Numbered from the stretch's first letter, positions 43,033 to 52,007 are shown. The stretch: 64,000 nucleotides of DNA from Streptomyces lateritius (GCF_014649715.1 NZ_BMTO01000002.1:564471-628470), one strand, 5' to 3'. Numbers and translations: made by a program. The notes: generated from the sequence alone by a model not told the origin.

Positions 43033-43151
43033 CCTCCGGGTAAGGGGAGTCGGTTCGGTCCGGCGGCGTCTCGGCCCCGTCGGCGAGAAGTGGCCAAGAG
43101 ATTGCCGGGCCGACACCCCATAGGGCGCCTACGCACGGTAAATTTCAGGCC

Positions 43152-44168
43152 ATGCCACGTGGACGCCACCGCCATTCCCCACCCCTGCACAAGCTTCTGC
43201 CGCCCTCGGCGGTCGCCGGAGCTTCGCTCGTCTGTGCCGCGGGCGCCTGGCTGCTCGCCGATCCCGTGGTGCTGCGGCTGCTCGTGGCCGCGGCCGCGGC
43301 GGCCGCCGTCACCGGTGGCGTCATCATGCGCAGTTGGGACCGGAGCGCCGGGCGGCAGGTCGCCGAGCTGACCCGCGCGCGGACCGCGGACCAGTGGAAG
43401 ACCGAGGAGCGGACAGCCGAGCTCGAGGCCGACCTCGAGGAGTCCCGGGAGCTGCGGGCCAAGCTCGACGCGAAGCTGCGCGCCAAGCGGGTCGAACTCG
43501 CCGGGCTGCGCGGCGAGCACGCCGAGCTGCTGCGCCGGTACGCCACCGCCGAGACCGAGCGGGCCAGCGCCCTGGAGGGCCGCCGACAGCTCGCCCTGGA
43601 GACGACCTCGCCGACCAGGGCACTGCCCGCCGCCGGATCGTCGCCCACCCCCGACGCCTACCGCCGGGCGGCCGACGCCCTGCGCGACCTCGCGCGCAAC
43701 GCCGCGGCCCAGGAGGCGCGCCGCACCGCCGAGGCCGCCCGCAGCCGCGATCTCGCCGAGCGCGCCCGGGAGACGGAGGAGCCGCAGGGGAAGCACGCGG
43801 CGGCCGCCGGTGCCGAGCAGCACGCTCGTCCGTCGACCGCCGCGGTACCCGCCCTCTCCAAGGCGCCCGTCGTGCCCGCGATCAGGGCCGTCCCGGCCGC
43901 GTCGGCGATCGTCCCGTACGCCGCTCGCCGCCCGGCGCCCCGCCCGGAGGGAGGCTTCGACTTCTTCGGTACGCAGAAGGCGGCGGCCGCGATCGAGGCG
44001 GTGCAGGGCGTGGACCTCGCGGACGTGGTGGGCGAGGAGGTCCTGGCGACGGTCGGCACCGGTCGCGCCCCCGAGCAGCGGGCGATCGGCCAGGTCATCG
44101 ACCTGACCGCGCACGACGAGACGGAGCAGCTCGACGTGGCCGAGCTGCGCGGAGCGGTCAGCTCGTGA
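43152..44168 (+). CDS. Membrane-anchored coiled-coil protein of unknown function
   Basis: A 338-residue protein. Residues 20-60 hold two adjacent hydrophobic segments (AVAGASLVCAAGAWLLA, VVLRLLVAAAAAAAVTGGVIM), then a long charged coiled coil (about 70-150, rich in E, R, A, L: RTAELEADLEESRELRAKL). An Ala/Pro-rich linker and a short C-terminal domain (GGFDFFGTQKAAAAIEAVQGVDLADVVGEEVLATVG) follow. It is a conserved Streptomyces type with no known function. The GNAT gene overlaps its stop (GTGA), so they are probably coupled. Confidence 0.82.
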   Translation: MPRGRHRHSPPLHKLLPPSAVAGASLVCAAGAWLLADPVVLRLLVAAAAAAAVTGGVIMRSWDRSAGRQVAELTRARTADQWKTEERTAELEADLEESRELRAKLDAKLRAKRVELAGLRGEHAELLRRYATAETERASALEGRRQLALETTSPTRALPAAGSSPTPDAYRRAADALRDLARNAAAQEARRTAEAARSRDLAERARETEEPQGKHAAAAGAEQHARPSTAAVPALSKAPVVPAIRAVPAASAIVPYAARRPAPRPEGGFDFFGTQKAAAAIEAVQGVDLADVVGEEVLATVGTGRAPEQRAIGQVIDLTAHDETEQLDVAELRGAVSS

Positions 44169-44647
44169 CGCCGAGAAGCGTCGTCCTCTCCGCCGGTGAG
44201 ACGGCCGCGCTGAGGGACGAGCTGATCGCCCTGTGCGCGCAGGCCTTCTGCGGTGCGCCCTGGCACGAACCGCCGCGCGGGGCGCTGCGGACCGTGGAGC
44301 GGCTGCTGGTCCGGGCGGCCGGGCAGCCGGGCTTCAGCTGCGTCGCCGCGTTCGACCCGGACGGCGCGCTCGCCGGCCTGGCGGCCGGCTGGCTCGACAG
44401 CGCCCTCTCCGGCGGGGACGAGACCTTCGAACTCGCCGAACTCGTCGTCGCCCCCGCCCACCAGGGCCGCGGCCTCGGTCGCACCCTGCACGACGCTCTG
44501 CTGGCCACGGCGCCCGTGCCACGGCTGCTGATGACGCTCGACACCTCCGAGCTGCGCGACCGCTACGAGCGCTGGGGCTGGGACGTCGTGGAGCGGCGGC
44601 GTCCGGAGAAGGACCCCAGGGACTTCGTCGTGATGCGCCACGCGTGA
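44165..44647 (+). CDS. GNAT-family N-acetyltransferase
   Basis: A 160-residue acetyltransferase. The acetyl-CoA motif A is ELVVAPAHQGRGLGRTLHDALL, with the pyrophosphate loop QGRGLG. The C-terminal LRDRYERWGWDVVERR is typical of motif B. GTG 44165 overlaps the stop of the coiled-coil gene. The substrate cannot be told; co-translation with a membrane coiled-coil protein hints it may act on that protein or its partner. It is convergent with nuoD, 54 bp apart. Confidence 0.87.
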   Translation: MTPRSVVLSAGETAALRDELIALCAQAFCGAPWHEPPRGALRTVERLLVRAAGQPGFSCVAAFDPDGALAGLAAGWLDSALSGGDETFELAELVVAPAHQGRGLGRTLHDALLATAPVPRLLMTLDTSELRDRYERWGWDVVERRRPEKDPRDFVVMRHA

Positions 44648-44701
44648 GGCGAGGCAGACCGGGCGCGGAAGCGTCGCCGGTGAGAAGCCCTCGCCCCGCG
44701 C

Positions 44702-45844
44702 CTACTTGTCGATGTCGCCGACGACGAAGAAGAGCGAGCCCAGGATCGCCACCATGTCGGCGACGAGCGTGCCGGGCAGCAGCTCGGTCAGGGCCTGGAT
44801 GTTGTTGAACGACGCCGAGCGGAGCTTGAGGCGGTACGGCGTCTTCTCGCCCTTGGACACCAGGTAGTAGCCGTTGATGCCGAGCGGGTTCTCGGTCCAG
44901 GCGTAGGTGTGCCCCTCCGGGGCCTTGAGCACCTTCGGCAGTCGCTGGTTGATGGGCCCCGGCGGCAGCTCCCCCAGCCGGTCGAGGCAGGCGTCGGCCA
45001 GCTCCAGCGAGTTGTGAGTCTGCTCCAGGAGGCACTCGAAGCGGGCGAGGCAGTCGCCCTCCTCGCGGGTGACGACCCTCAGCGTGTCCCGCAGCTCCCC
45101 GTAGGCCAGGTACGGCTCGTCACGGCGCAGGTCGAAGTCGACGCCCGAGGCCCGGGCGATGGGCCCGCTCACCCCGTACGCGTGCACCGCCCGGGGGCTC
45201 AGGACGCCGACGCCCCGGGTACGGCCCCGGAAGATCTCGTTGCCGAGGACGAGCTTGTCGTACACGTCCATCCGCGACCGCACGTCGGCGACGGCCTCCC
45301 GCGCCCGGCCCACCCACCCCGCCGGCAGGTCCTCCTTGAGGCCGCCGACGCGGTTGAACATGTAGTGCATCCGGCCGCCGGAGACCTCCTCCATCACGGC
45401 CTGGAGCTCCTCGCGTTCCCGGAAGGCGTGGAAGACCGGGGTGATACCGCCCAGTTCGAGCGGGTACGACCCGAGGAACATGAGGTGGTTGAGCACCCGG
45501 TTCAGCTCGGCGAGCAGGGTCCGGGTCCAGACGGCGCGCTCGGGGACCTCCATGCCGAGCATCCGCTCGACGGCCATGACGACACCGAGCTCGTTGGAGA
45601 AGGCCGACAACCAGTCGTGGCGGTTGGCGAGCATGATGATCTGCCGGTAGTCGCGTGCCTCGAAGAGCTTCTCGGCGCCGCGGTGCATGTAGCCGATGAC
45701 CGGCTCGGCGTGCTGGATCACCTCGCCGTCCAGCACCAGCCGGAGGCGGAGCACACCGTGGGTCGAGGGGTGCTGCGGCCCGATGTTCAGCACCATGTCG
45801 GTGCTCTCCGCCGCCCCGCCGATTCCGACCGTCGTCTCCGTCAT
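44702..45844 (-). CDS. nuoD2: Orphan NuoD-like 49-kDa subunit of NADH dehydrogenase
   Basis: A 380-residue NuoD homologue outside any nuo operon. The quinone-site motif [20 protein letters not shown] (22-41), the [13 protein letters not shown] segment and the C-terminal GDIDK ending are all present, so the fold and quinone pocket look intact. R55 in HRGAEKL aligns with the arginine dimethylated by NDUFAF7 in mitochondrial NDUFS2. The gene for a MidA/NDUFAF7-type methyltransferase lies immediately upstream on the same strand, separated by a dispersed repeat. It may join an alternative complex I-like or hydrogenase-like assembly; no other subunit is in the window. Confidence 0.93.
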   Translation of the reverse strand: MTETTVGIGGAAESTDMVLNIGPQHPSTHGVLRLRLVLDGEVIQHAEPVIGYMHRGAEKLFEARDYRQIIMLANRHDWLSAFSNELGVVMAVERMLGMEVPERAVWTRTLLAELNRVLNHLMFLGSYPLELGGITPVFHAFREREELQAVMEEVSGGRMHYMFNRVGGLKEDLPAGWVGRAREAVADVRSRMDVYDKLVLGNEIFRGRTRGVGVLSPRAVHAYGVSGPIARASGVDFDLRRDEPYLAYGELRDTLRVVTREEGDCLARFECLLEQTHNSLELADACLDRLGELPPGPINQRLPKVLKAPEGHTYAWTENPLGINGYYLVSKGEKTPYRLKLRSASFNNIQALTELLPGTLVADMVAILGSLFFVVGDIDK

Positions 45845-45909
45845 GGGGCACAGTATCCCTCGCCCGCCGGACCGCCCGTCCGTTGCCCGGCGGACCGGCG
45901 AACACACCC

Positions 45910-46091
45910 CTGGGCCGTGTCCGTAACGTCCCGCCTGGCCAGCGACGCCTGGCACGCACGCTCGCCGCGTTGTCGGGATCACCCGAGTACGCCCGGTACG
46001 AGGGCGACCCTCCGCCTTCTCGATCGCACGCACCGGACGCCGCGGGCCCTGCCCTGCGGGCAGACGGCGCTACGTTCCGGACACCACCTAG
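45910..46091. mobile_element. MITE-like repeat, copy B (182 bp)
   Basis: Begins ctgggccgtgtccgtaacgt and ends ttccggacaccacctag. It is about 90% identical by eye to copy C at 49158-49338, including the inner stretch ttgtcgggatcacccgagta and the run gccctgccctgcgggcag. The outer 28 bp of its two ends are imperfect inverted repeats (about 19 of 28 matching, sharing GTGTCCG and AACGT). No open frame of transposase type is present. Its terminal CTAG supplies the stop codon of midA. Confidence 0.8.
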
Positions 46092-47116
46092 CCCACCGGC
46101 CGTGTCAGCCACAGGAAGTCGCCGAGCCCGCCCCGGGCCGTCAGCTCCGCCGCCTCACCGGCCGAGGCGAGCGCCCGCACATAGGCGGCCGGGTCGCTCG
46201 ACGCCAGCGACAGCGGCGGCCGCTCCCCGCTGACCCCCAGCCGCCTCAGCGCCTCCCGCTGGGTGACCAGCTCGCTCCCGGGGCCTCCCACCGAGGCGAC
46301 CGCGTCCATCGCCACATGCGCGGTCAGGTCGCAGGAACCGTCGGGCACCGGTTCCACCTCGCGCCCCGACCGGAACCCGGTCAACGTCCCGAAGGGCGGC
46401 CTGGACCCCCGTACATGCCCGTAGTCCACCGCCACCGCGAGACCGGCCTCCAGAGCCGCCACCGCGTCCGACCAGGCCTCGTCCCGGGCCCGGCCGATCT
46501 CCGCCCGCTCGCCGGGCTCCCCCAGCGGCCACCACCGCTCCAGCCACTCCGCGTCCGGGCCCCTGACCACCTCGCCGAGCCGCTCCGCGCCCACCCCGGC
46601 CCGGGTCCCGGACTCCGACCCCGCCTCCGAGCCGTGCTCCGTTTGGACCTCGACGTACCGGACGGCCCCCGCCTCGTCCACCTGCGCGACGTCCACCGGC
46701 ACGTTGTCCAGCCATTCGTTCGCGAAGAGCAGCCCGCGCACCCCGCGCGGCACCCGGTCCGTCCACACCACGCGCGGATCGAGCCCTTCCGGCCGGGCCG
46801 CGCGCTCCACACCGTACGGCCGTACGGAAAGCCCGTCGGGTACGGCGGCCAGGACGCCCGTCAACAGCTCGCCGCGCCCCGCACCCACGTCGACCAGCGC
46901 GACCTCGTCCGTGCCGAGGCCGTCCGCCACCTCCGTCAACAGCTTCGCGACGGCCGCCGCGAACAGGGGAGAGGCGTGCACCGAGGTCCGGAAGTGTCCG
47001 GCGGGGCCCTCGGGGCTCAGGTAGAAACCACCCGGTCCGTACAGCGCCCTCTCGGCGGCCTCGCGCCACCGCTGCCACCCGCCGTAGTCCCGCCACTGAC
47101 ACGTCTCATCCGTCAC
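46088..47116 (-). CDS. MidA/NDUFAF7-type SAM-dependent methyltransferase (DUF185)
   Basis: A 342-residue DUF185 methyltransferase. The N-terminal [30 protein letters not shown] matches the MidA substrate-binding entry, SAM motif I is [17 protein letters not shown] (about 73-89), and [18 protein letters not shown] follows, as in the family's FNELFDALP region. Human NDUFAF7 dimethylates an arginine of the NDUFS2 (NuoD) subunit; here the adjacent gene is nuoD2. The TAG stop is formed by the end of repeat copy B. Without that repeat only about 60 bp would separate it from nuoD2. Confidence 0.9.
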   Translation of the reverse strand: MTDETCQWRDYGGWQRWREAAERALYGPGGFYLSPEGPAGHFRTSVHASPLFAAAVAKLLTEVADGLGTDEVALVDVGAGRGELLTGVLAAVPDGLSVRPYGVERAARPEGLDPRVVWTDRVPRGVRGLLFANEWLDNVPVDVAQVDEAGAVRYVEVQTEHGSEAGSESGTRAGVGAERLGEVVRGPDAEWLERWWPLGEPGERAEIGRARDEAWSDAVAALEAGLAVAVDYGHVRGSRPPFGTLTGFRSGREVEPVPDGSCDLTAHVAMDAVASVGGPGSELVTQREALRRLGVSGERPPLSLASSDPAAYVRALASAGEAAELTARGGLGDFLWLTRPVG

Positions 47117-47213
47117 GGACCCCAGTCTCCACCTTGCGGAGTACGGGCTTCCCGCGAAGGATCGGCCGCACGGTTGACCCCTGCACCTATCCGGCTTCCC
47201 TACGCTTGGTGAC

Positions 47214-48416
47214 GTGCAGCGCCTCTACGACTTCCTCCGCAGACACCCGACGGGCGTCGACACCTTCTGGGCCGTCGTCCTCCTCGGGTTCTCGCTGCTG
47301 TGGGTGGGTACGACCTACCCGCCGGTCGCCCCCCCCGTCGCGTACGGCGTGGTCGCCGCGCTGTTCTCCCTCGTCGTCGCGTTGCGCCGCCGCGCGCCCC
47401 AGCGGATGCTGCTGCTCGCGGTCGCGCTGGGCCTGGCCCAGCTCGCCTTCGGACTGATGCCGTTCTTCGCGGACTTCGCGATCCTGGTGATCATCTACAC
47501 CGTCGCCGTGCACGACGGGCCGCGCTGGGCCTCGCGGCTCGCGCTCGTCGGCGGGCTGAGCGCCGCCACCCTCTCCATGCTCCGATGGCCCGCCGAAGAG
47601 CCTGGCTCCGCGCTCGCGCACGTCTTCTTCACGGTGATCATGACCGTGCCGTTCGCCCTCGCGTGGGTGCTCGGCGACTCCCTGCGGACCCGCCGCGCCT
47701 ACTTCGCCCAGCTGGAGGAGCGCGCCGCCCGCCTGGAGCAGGAACGCGAGGCGCAGGCCAAGGTCGCCGTCGCCGCCGAGCGGGCCCGGATCGCCCGCGA
47801 ACTGCACGACGTCGTCGCCCACAACGTCTCCGTGATGGTGGTCCAGGCCGACGGCGCCGCCTACGTCCTGGACTCCTCGCCGGAGACGGCCAAGCAGGCC
47901 CTGGAGACCATCTCGACCACCGGCCGCCAGGCGCTCGCCGAGATGCGCCGACTGCTCGGCATCCTGCGCACCGGCGAGCACCAGGAGGCGGGGGAGTACG
48001 TCCCGCAGCCAGACGTCCAGCAGATCGAGGACCTCGTCGAGCAGGTCAGGAACGCCGGTCTGACCGTCGACTTCCGGGTCGAGGGGACGCCGAGGCCGCT
48101 GCCGAGCGGCGTCGAGCTCACCGCGTACCGGATCGTCCAGGAAGCCCTCACCAACTCCCGCAAGCACGGCGGTCCCGAGGTCGGCGCCAGCGTCCGCCTG
48201 GTCTACTTCGACGACGGACTCGGCCTGCTCGTCGAGGACGACGGCCGGGGCGCCACCCAGGAGATGTACGAGGACGGGGGCGCCGACGGCCGGGGACACG
48301 GCCTGATCGGCATGCGCGAGCGGGTCGGCATGGTCGGCGGCACCCTGGACGCGGGGCCGCGTCCCGGGGGCGGCTTCCGCATCAGCGCCCTGCTCCCCCT
48401 GAAGCCCGCTCACTGA
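47214..48416 (+). CDS. NarL-type sensor histidine kinase
   Basis: A 400-residue kinase with four to five TM segments in the first 155 residues ([69 protein letters not shown]), a short coiled coil, and a HisKA_3 dimerisation domain with phosphoacceptor H198 in [17 protein letters not shown]. The ATPase domain has the N box [16 protein letters not shown] and G2 box [21 protein letters not shown] 47214. The response regulator starts 17 bp after its stop. It is divergent from midA with a 97-bp gap. The signal is unknown. Confidence 0.93.
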   Translation: MQRLYDFLRRHPTGVDTFWAVVLLGFSLLWVGTTYPPVAPPVAYGVVAALFSLVVALRRRAPQRMLLLAVALGLAQLAFGLMPFFADFAILVIIYTVAVHDGPRWASRLALVGGLSAATLSMLRWPAEEPGSALAHVFFTVIMTVPFALAWVLGDSLRTRRAYFAQLEERAARLEQEREAQAKVAVAAERARIARELHDVVAHNVSVMVVQADGAAYVLDSSPETAKQALETISTTGRQALAEMRRLLGILRTGEHQEAGEYVPQPDVQQIEDLVEQVRNAGLTVDFRVEGTPRPLPSGVELTAYRIVQEALTNSRKHGGPEVGASVRLVYFDDGLGLLVEDDGRGATQEMYEDGGADGRGHGLIGMRERVGMVGGTLDAGPRPGGGFRISALLPLKPAH

Positions 48417-48433
48417 CGATCCGAAGGAACCAC

Positions 48434-49114
48434 ATGTCCATCCGCGTGATGCTCGTCGACGACCAGGTGCTGCTGCGCACCGGCTTCCGCATGGTGCTCG
48501 CCGCCCAGCCGGACATGGAGGTCGTGGCGGAGGCGGGCGACGGCGTGGAGGCGCTGGAAGTGCTGCGGTCCACGGCCGTGGACGTGGTGCTGATGGACGT
48601 ACGGATGCCCAAGCTCGACGGGGTCGAGGCGACCCGGCGGATCTGCTCGCAGCCCGACGCCCCCAAGGTGCTGATCCTGACCACCTTCGACCTCGACGAG
48701 TACGCCTTCTCGGGGCTGAAGGCGGGAGCGAGCGGCTTCATGCTGAAGGACGTCCCGCCGGGCGAGCTGCTCGGCGCGATCCGGTCCGTGCACAGCGGGG
48801 ACGCGGTCGTGGCGCCGTCCACGACGCGCCGGCTGCTCGACCGCTTCTCGCCGATGCTGCCGTCCTCGGGGAAGGACCCCAGGGCCGCCCACAGCGGGCT
48901 CGACCGGCTCACCGACCGGGAGCGCGAGGTGATGCTCCTCGTCGCGCAGGGCCTGTCGAACGGCGAGATCGCGGCGCGGCTGGTGCTGTCCGAGGCCACC
49001 GTGAAGACGCATGTCGGCCGCATCCTGACCAAGCTGGAGCTGCGCGACCGGGTGCAGGTGGTGGTGCTGGCGTACGAGACGGGCCTGGTGCGGGCGGGCG
49101 GCGGCGCGTTCTGA
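48434..49114 (+). CDS. NarL/LuxR-type response regulator
   Basis: A 226-residue response regulator. The receiver domain carries acidic residues D9/D10, phosphoacceptor D55 (VVLMDVRMPKLDG), and a lysine in GFMLKDVPPGELL. The C-terminal LuxR helix-turn-helix reads LTDREREVMLLVAQGLSNGEI, then VLSEATVKTHVGRILTKLELRDR. ATG 48434 follows aaggaa by 5 bp. Forms a pair with the kinase just upstream. Its targets are not indicated by the sequence. Repeat copy C begins 43 bp after its stop. Confidence 0.94.
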   Translation: MSIRVMLVDDQVLLRTGFRMVLAAQPDMEVVAEAGDGVEALEVLRSTAVDVVLMDVRMPKLDGVEATRRICSQPDAPKVLILTTFDLDEYAFSGLKAGASGFMLKDVPPGELLGAIRSVHSGDAVVAPSTTRRLLDRFSPMLPSSGKDPRAAHSGLDRLTDREREVMLLVAQGLSNGEIAARLVLSEATVKTHVGRILTKLELRDRVQVVVLAYETGLVRAGGGAF

Positions 49115-49157
49115 GCGGCGGAACCGTGCGGACATGAGGTGACCGTGCGGAGACCGC

Positions 49158-49338
49158 CTGGGCCGGGTCCGTGAAGTCCCGCCTGGCCCGCGGCGCCTGG
49201 CACGCACGTTCGCCGCGTTGTCGGGATCACCCGAGTACGCCCCGTACGAGGGCGGCCCTCCGCCTCGCGATCGCACGCACCGGACGCCGCGGGCCCTGCC
49301 CTGCGGGCAGACGGCGCTACGTTCCGGACACGACCTAG
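49158..49338. mobile_element. MITE-like repeat, copy C (181 bp)
   Basis: Begins ctgggccgggtccgtgaagt and ends ttccggacacgacctag, in the same orientation as copy B. The two are near-identical across most of their length. The terminal CTAG provides the stop codon of the DUF5937/ArsR gene. Confidence 0.8.
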
Positions 49339-50420
49339 CGGAGCACGCTCTCCAGGAAGTCGCTGCCGAGGCGGGCCACGACGGCGACGTCGAGCTGGTG
49401 CAGGACGTACCGGCCGCGGCGCCGGGTGGTGAGCAGCCCCGCCCTCCGCAGGACGGCGAGGTGCCGCGAGACCTCGGGCGCCGTGATGCCGTACGCGTCG
49501 GCCAGCTCGCTCGTGGTGTAGGAGGCGCGGGCGAGATTACGGCACATCCGCATCCGCATCGGGTGGGCGACGGCCTCCAGGCGGAGCTTGACGGTCTCCA
49601 CGGGGGCGGTGCCGGCGAGCTCGCGCCCCGAGACGGGGTACTGGACCACCGGTTGCCAGCCGGGCGCGTACAGGGCGATCAGGTGCGGCCGGCCGAACGC
49701 GGTCGGCAGGAACGTCAGCCCGGATCCCTGGGCGGTGGTGGTGCGGCCCTGGACCAGCTTGTCGACCACGATCCGGGACCCGTGCTCGTCCTCCTCCAGG
49801 CTCATGGCGGGCGAGGCGGCGACGACGGCATCGGCCAGACCCTTGCGGCGCAGCAGCTCCGTCTTGTGGCGGGCGTCGGCGGCGAGCTGGATCCGCACGC
49901 GGCGCCAGGTGTCGGAGAAGAACGCCTCGTCGCAGTCCTCCAGGAGGCGGCGGACCCACGCGCGCGTGCCGGTCGGATCGGCGAGCATCCGCTCCACGAA
50001 GGCGGCCTGGCGGGGGCCTCGGGCGGCGGCCAGGTCGAGGGCGCGTCGCCGCATCCGGGCGTCGACGAGGGGGGACGGCGCGCCGTAGGTGTAGTGGCTG
50101 GCGCAGGAGATCTCCAAGGCCGAGCCCACGTACCGCTCGTCGTCCATCCGGTCGAGGTCGTCCAGCTCCTCGGCGAGGGTCTCGCGGGGCCGGGCGGGCA
50201 GCAGGATGTCGGAGCGGGTGGACCGCCACATGAAGTCGGCCTCGTGGAGCCGGTCGGCGAGCTCGGGCTCGAGGGCGGCGGCGGTCGTCGTGGCCCACGC
50301 GTGGAGGCCGGGGTGATGGGCGGGCTCGGAGAGCGCGTGGAGCGCGGCGCCGAGCTCGGCCAGCGGCGAGGGGCAGAAGACGATCCGCTCGTGCGGGAGT
50401 CCGGTGATGTCGATGGTCAC
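49335..50420 (-). CDS. ArsR-type regulator with N-terminal DUF5937
   Basis: A 361-residue regulator. The first 250 residues are a DUF5937-type domain (LGAALHALSEPAHHPGLHAWATTT, FSDTWRRVRIQLAADARHK), and the last 90 are an ArsR winged helix (AVAHPMRMRMCRNLARASYTTSELADAYGITAPEVSRHLAVLRRAG). No metal-binding cysteine pair is seen. GTG 50420 lies 8 bp from ggggg; a GTG 6 bp upstream is an alternative. Two 21-bp palindromes in its promoter region are probable operators, one shared with the small gene at 50644. Its stop codon lies in repeat copy C. Confidence 0.88.
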   Translation of the reverse strand: MTIDITGLPHERIVFCPSPLAELGAALHALSEPAHHPGLHAWATTTAAALEPELADRLHEADFMWRSTRSDILLPARPRETLAEELDDLDRMDDERYVGSALEISCASHYTYGAPSPLVDARMRRRALDLAAARGPRQAAFVERMLADPTGTRAWVRRLLEDCDEAFFSDTWRRVRIQLAADARHKTELLRRKGLADAVVAASPAMSLEEDEHGSRIVVDKLVQGRTTTAQGSGLTFLPTAFGRPHLIALYAPGWQPVVQYPVSGRELAGTAPVETVKLRLEAVAHPMRMRMCRNLARASYTTSELADAYGITAPEVSRHLAVLRRAGLLTTRRRGRYVLHQLDVAVVARLGSDFLESVLR

Positions 50421-50467
50421 GCTCACGCCCCCTATGGTGCGGGTGGGAGCGGGGGTGGTGTCGCGTC

Positions 50468-50488
50468 GTTTGACGCGGCCCGTCAACC
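50468..50488. promoter_or_regulatory. ArsR-type operator 1
   Basis: GTTTGACG, a 5-base spacer, then CGTCAACC: a 21-bp inverted repeat with one mismatch, 48 bp upstream of the ArsR-type gene start. Confidence 0.65.
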
Positions 50489-50584
50489 GATTCCTCGGCC
50501 GAGCCGTCGATCGCCCCGTCGATCGAGGCCCCTCGATCAGCCGCGATGATCCCGCGAGGAGGGCGTCGGCCGTGCTGCCGCGCC

Positions 50585-50605
50585 GTTTGACGGGGTGCGT
50601 CAAAC
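50585..50605. promoter_or_regulatory. ArsR-type operator 2
   Basis: GTTTGACG, a 5-base spacer, then CGTCAAAC: a perfect 21-bp inverted repeat of the same type as operator 1, centred 117 bp from it and 39 bp upstream of the small gene's ATG. Both are flanked by cgtcg/cgacg. Confidence 0.7.
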
Positions 50606-50643
50606 GACGCGACCGGCCTCATCCTCCGGCGCATCGTGAGGGC

Positions 50644-50850
50644 ATGAACGCGATGCACCAGCACCTCTTCGACGCCTACCGTGCCGCGCAGCACGGTGAG
50701 CCGACGCCGCCGCCGCCCGGCACCCACGACGTCGCGACCCTCCGCGCGGTCCGCGACCACCGGCGCTTCCGCCGCGTTCTCGCGGGCCGCCCCGCGCGGG
50801 GCGGCCTCCTCGCGGCCCTCACGCGCCGGCTCGGCCAGGGGCCCAGCTGA
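50644..50850 (+). CDS. Small protein of 68 residues, function unknown
   Basis: MNAMHQHLFDAYRAAQHGEP, then a TPPPPPGTHDVATLRAVRDH linker and an Arg-rich end (RRFRRVLAGRPARGGLL). The ATG has 'gtgagg' at a suitable distance, and the perfect ArsR-type operator lies just upstream. No TM segment or known domain. Coding status rests on the ribosome-binding site, operator and its divergent position. Confidence 0.6.
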   Translation: MNAMHQHLFDAYRAAQHGEPTPPPPGTHDVATLRAVRDHRRFRRVLAGRPARGGLLAALTRRLGQGPS

Positions 50851-50867
50851 CCTGCGTCCCGGCGGTG

Positions 50868-52007
50868 TCAGTCCAGCCGGGCCAGGAAGGCCCTCACCGC
50901 GGCCCGGACGTCGTCCGCCGTCCAGGAGAGCCCCGGTTCGGTCACCGTCACCTCCGTCACCGCCACGCCGGGCGGCCCGCCCGCGCCCGGGCCGGACCAG
51001 CGGCGGAAGAGGACCGTGCCCGTCTCCTCCGTCAGGGCCAGCGACGCCGCGGTCAGGACGTCCGGGGCGTACGGGAGCCAGACCTGGAACTGGTGCGTGT
51101 GCGGCGGCTCCGGGTGGATCCGGAACCAGGCCGTGCCCGCCTCCTCGAACCCCGCCCGGAGCCCTTCGGCGACCACGCGCGCGTGCGCCACGTACGAGGG
51201 CAGCCGGGGCAGTTCGCGCGTGAGGCCCCGGAGCGCCGAGACCGCCGCCGGATACTGCTGGAAGACCAGCCCCCCGTACCGGTGCCGCCACACCCGCGCC
51301 TCCTCCATCACGTCCGCCGGGCCGGCCAGCGCAGCCCCCGAGAGCCCGCCCAGGGACTTGTAGAAGGACACGTACACACTGTCCGCGAGCGCCGCGATCT
51401 CCCGCAGGTCGCGCCCGAAGTGGGGGGCGCACTCCCACAGTCGCGCGCCGTCGACGTGCACCACCGCGTCACGTTCGCGCGCCGCCTCCACCACCTCCAC
51501 GAGCGCCTCCCAGGAAGGCAGCACGAAACCCGCGTCCCGCAGCGGCAACTCCAGCATCAGCGTCCCGAACGGCTCGGGGTGGTCTCGTACCTCCTCGGCA
51601 GTCGGCAGCCGCGGCTCGTCCGTCGGACGGACCGTCCGCAACCCGCTCACCACCGACAGAGCGCCCCCCTCGTGGACCTCCGGGTGGGCGAGCGGATGCA
51701 GCGCCACCACCGGGCTGCCGGTCCGCCCCGCCCAGCAGCGCAGCGCCACCTGCTGGGCCATCGTCCCGGTCGGGAAGAACACCGCGGCCGGCAGGCCGAG
51801 CGCGTCGGCGACCCGCCGCTCCACCTCCTCCACCGGGCCGTCGCCGTACGCGTCGAGCGGGCCTCCGTCGTCCCCCACCCGCTCGGCCCAGGCAACCAGT
51901 TCCCGCAGGCGCTGCCCGACCGTCCCGTCGATCGACGCGTGCCACAGCTTCCGCTCCGCCCCGCCCCACACCCTCGCCCGGTGCCGCCGGGCCGCCTCGT
52001 CATCCAT
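50868..52007 (-). CDS. Threonine aldolase-like PLP enzyme (beta-eliminating lyase family)
   Basis: A 379-residue fold type I PLP enzyme of the low-specificity L-threonine aldolase type. ALGLPAAVFFPTGTMAQQVALR marks the phosphate-binding turn, VVHVDGARLWECAPHFG the PLP aspartate region, and SVYVSFYKSLGGLSGAALAG the Schiff-base lysine. It cleaves L-threonine/allo-threonine to glycine and acetaldehyde. The ATG at 52007 gives MDDEAARRHRARVWGG. It ends 17 bp from the convergent small gene and is divergent from the DUF2520 gene. Confidence 0.9.
   Translation of the reverse strand: MDDEAARRHRARVWGGAERKLWHASIDGTVGQRLRELVAWAERVGDDGGPLDAYGDGPVEEVERRVADALGLPAAVFFPTGTMAQQVALRCWAGRTGSPVVALHPLAHPEVHEGGALSVVSGLRTVRPTDEPRLPTAEEVRDHPEPFGTLMLELPLRDAGFVLPSWEALVEVVEAARERDAVVHVDGARLWECAPHFGRDLREIAALADSVYVSFYKSLGGLSGAALAGPADVMEEARVWRHRYGGLVFQQYPAAVSALRGLTRELPRLPSYVAHARVVAEGLRAGFEEAGTAWFRIHPEPPHTHQFQVWLPYAPDVLTAASLALTEETGTVLFRRWSGPGAGGPPGVAVTEVTVTEPGLSWTADDVRAAVRAFLARLD

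Noticed and set aside
48410..49276. Open frames reading [15 protein letters not shown] within the dispersed repeats
   Set aside because: These arise from the MITE-like repeats and recur with them. They are not conserved as genes and overlap the response regulator.
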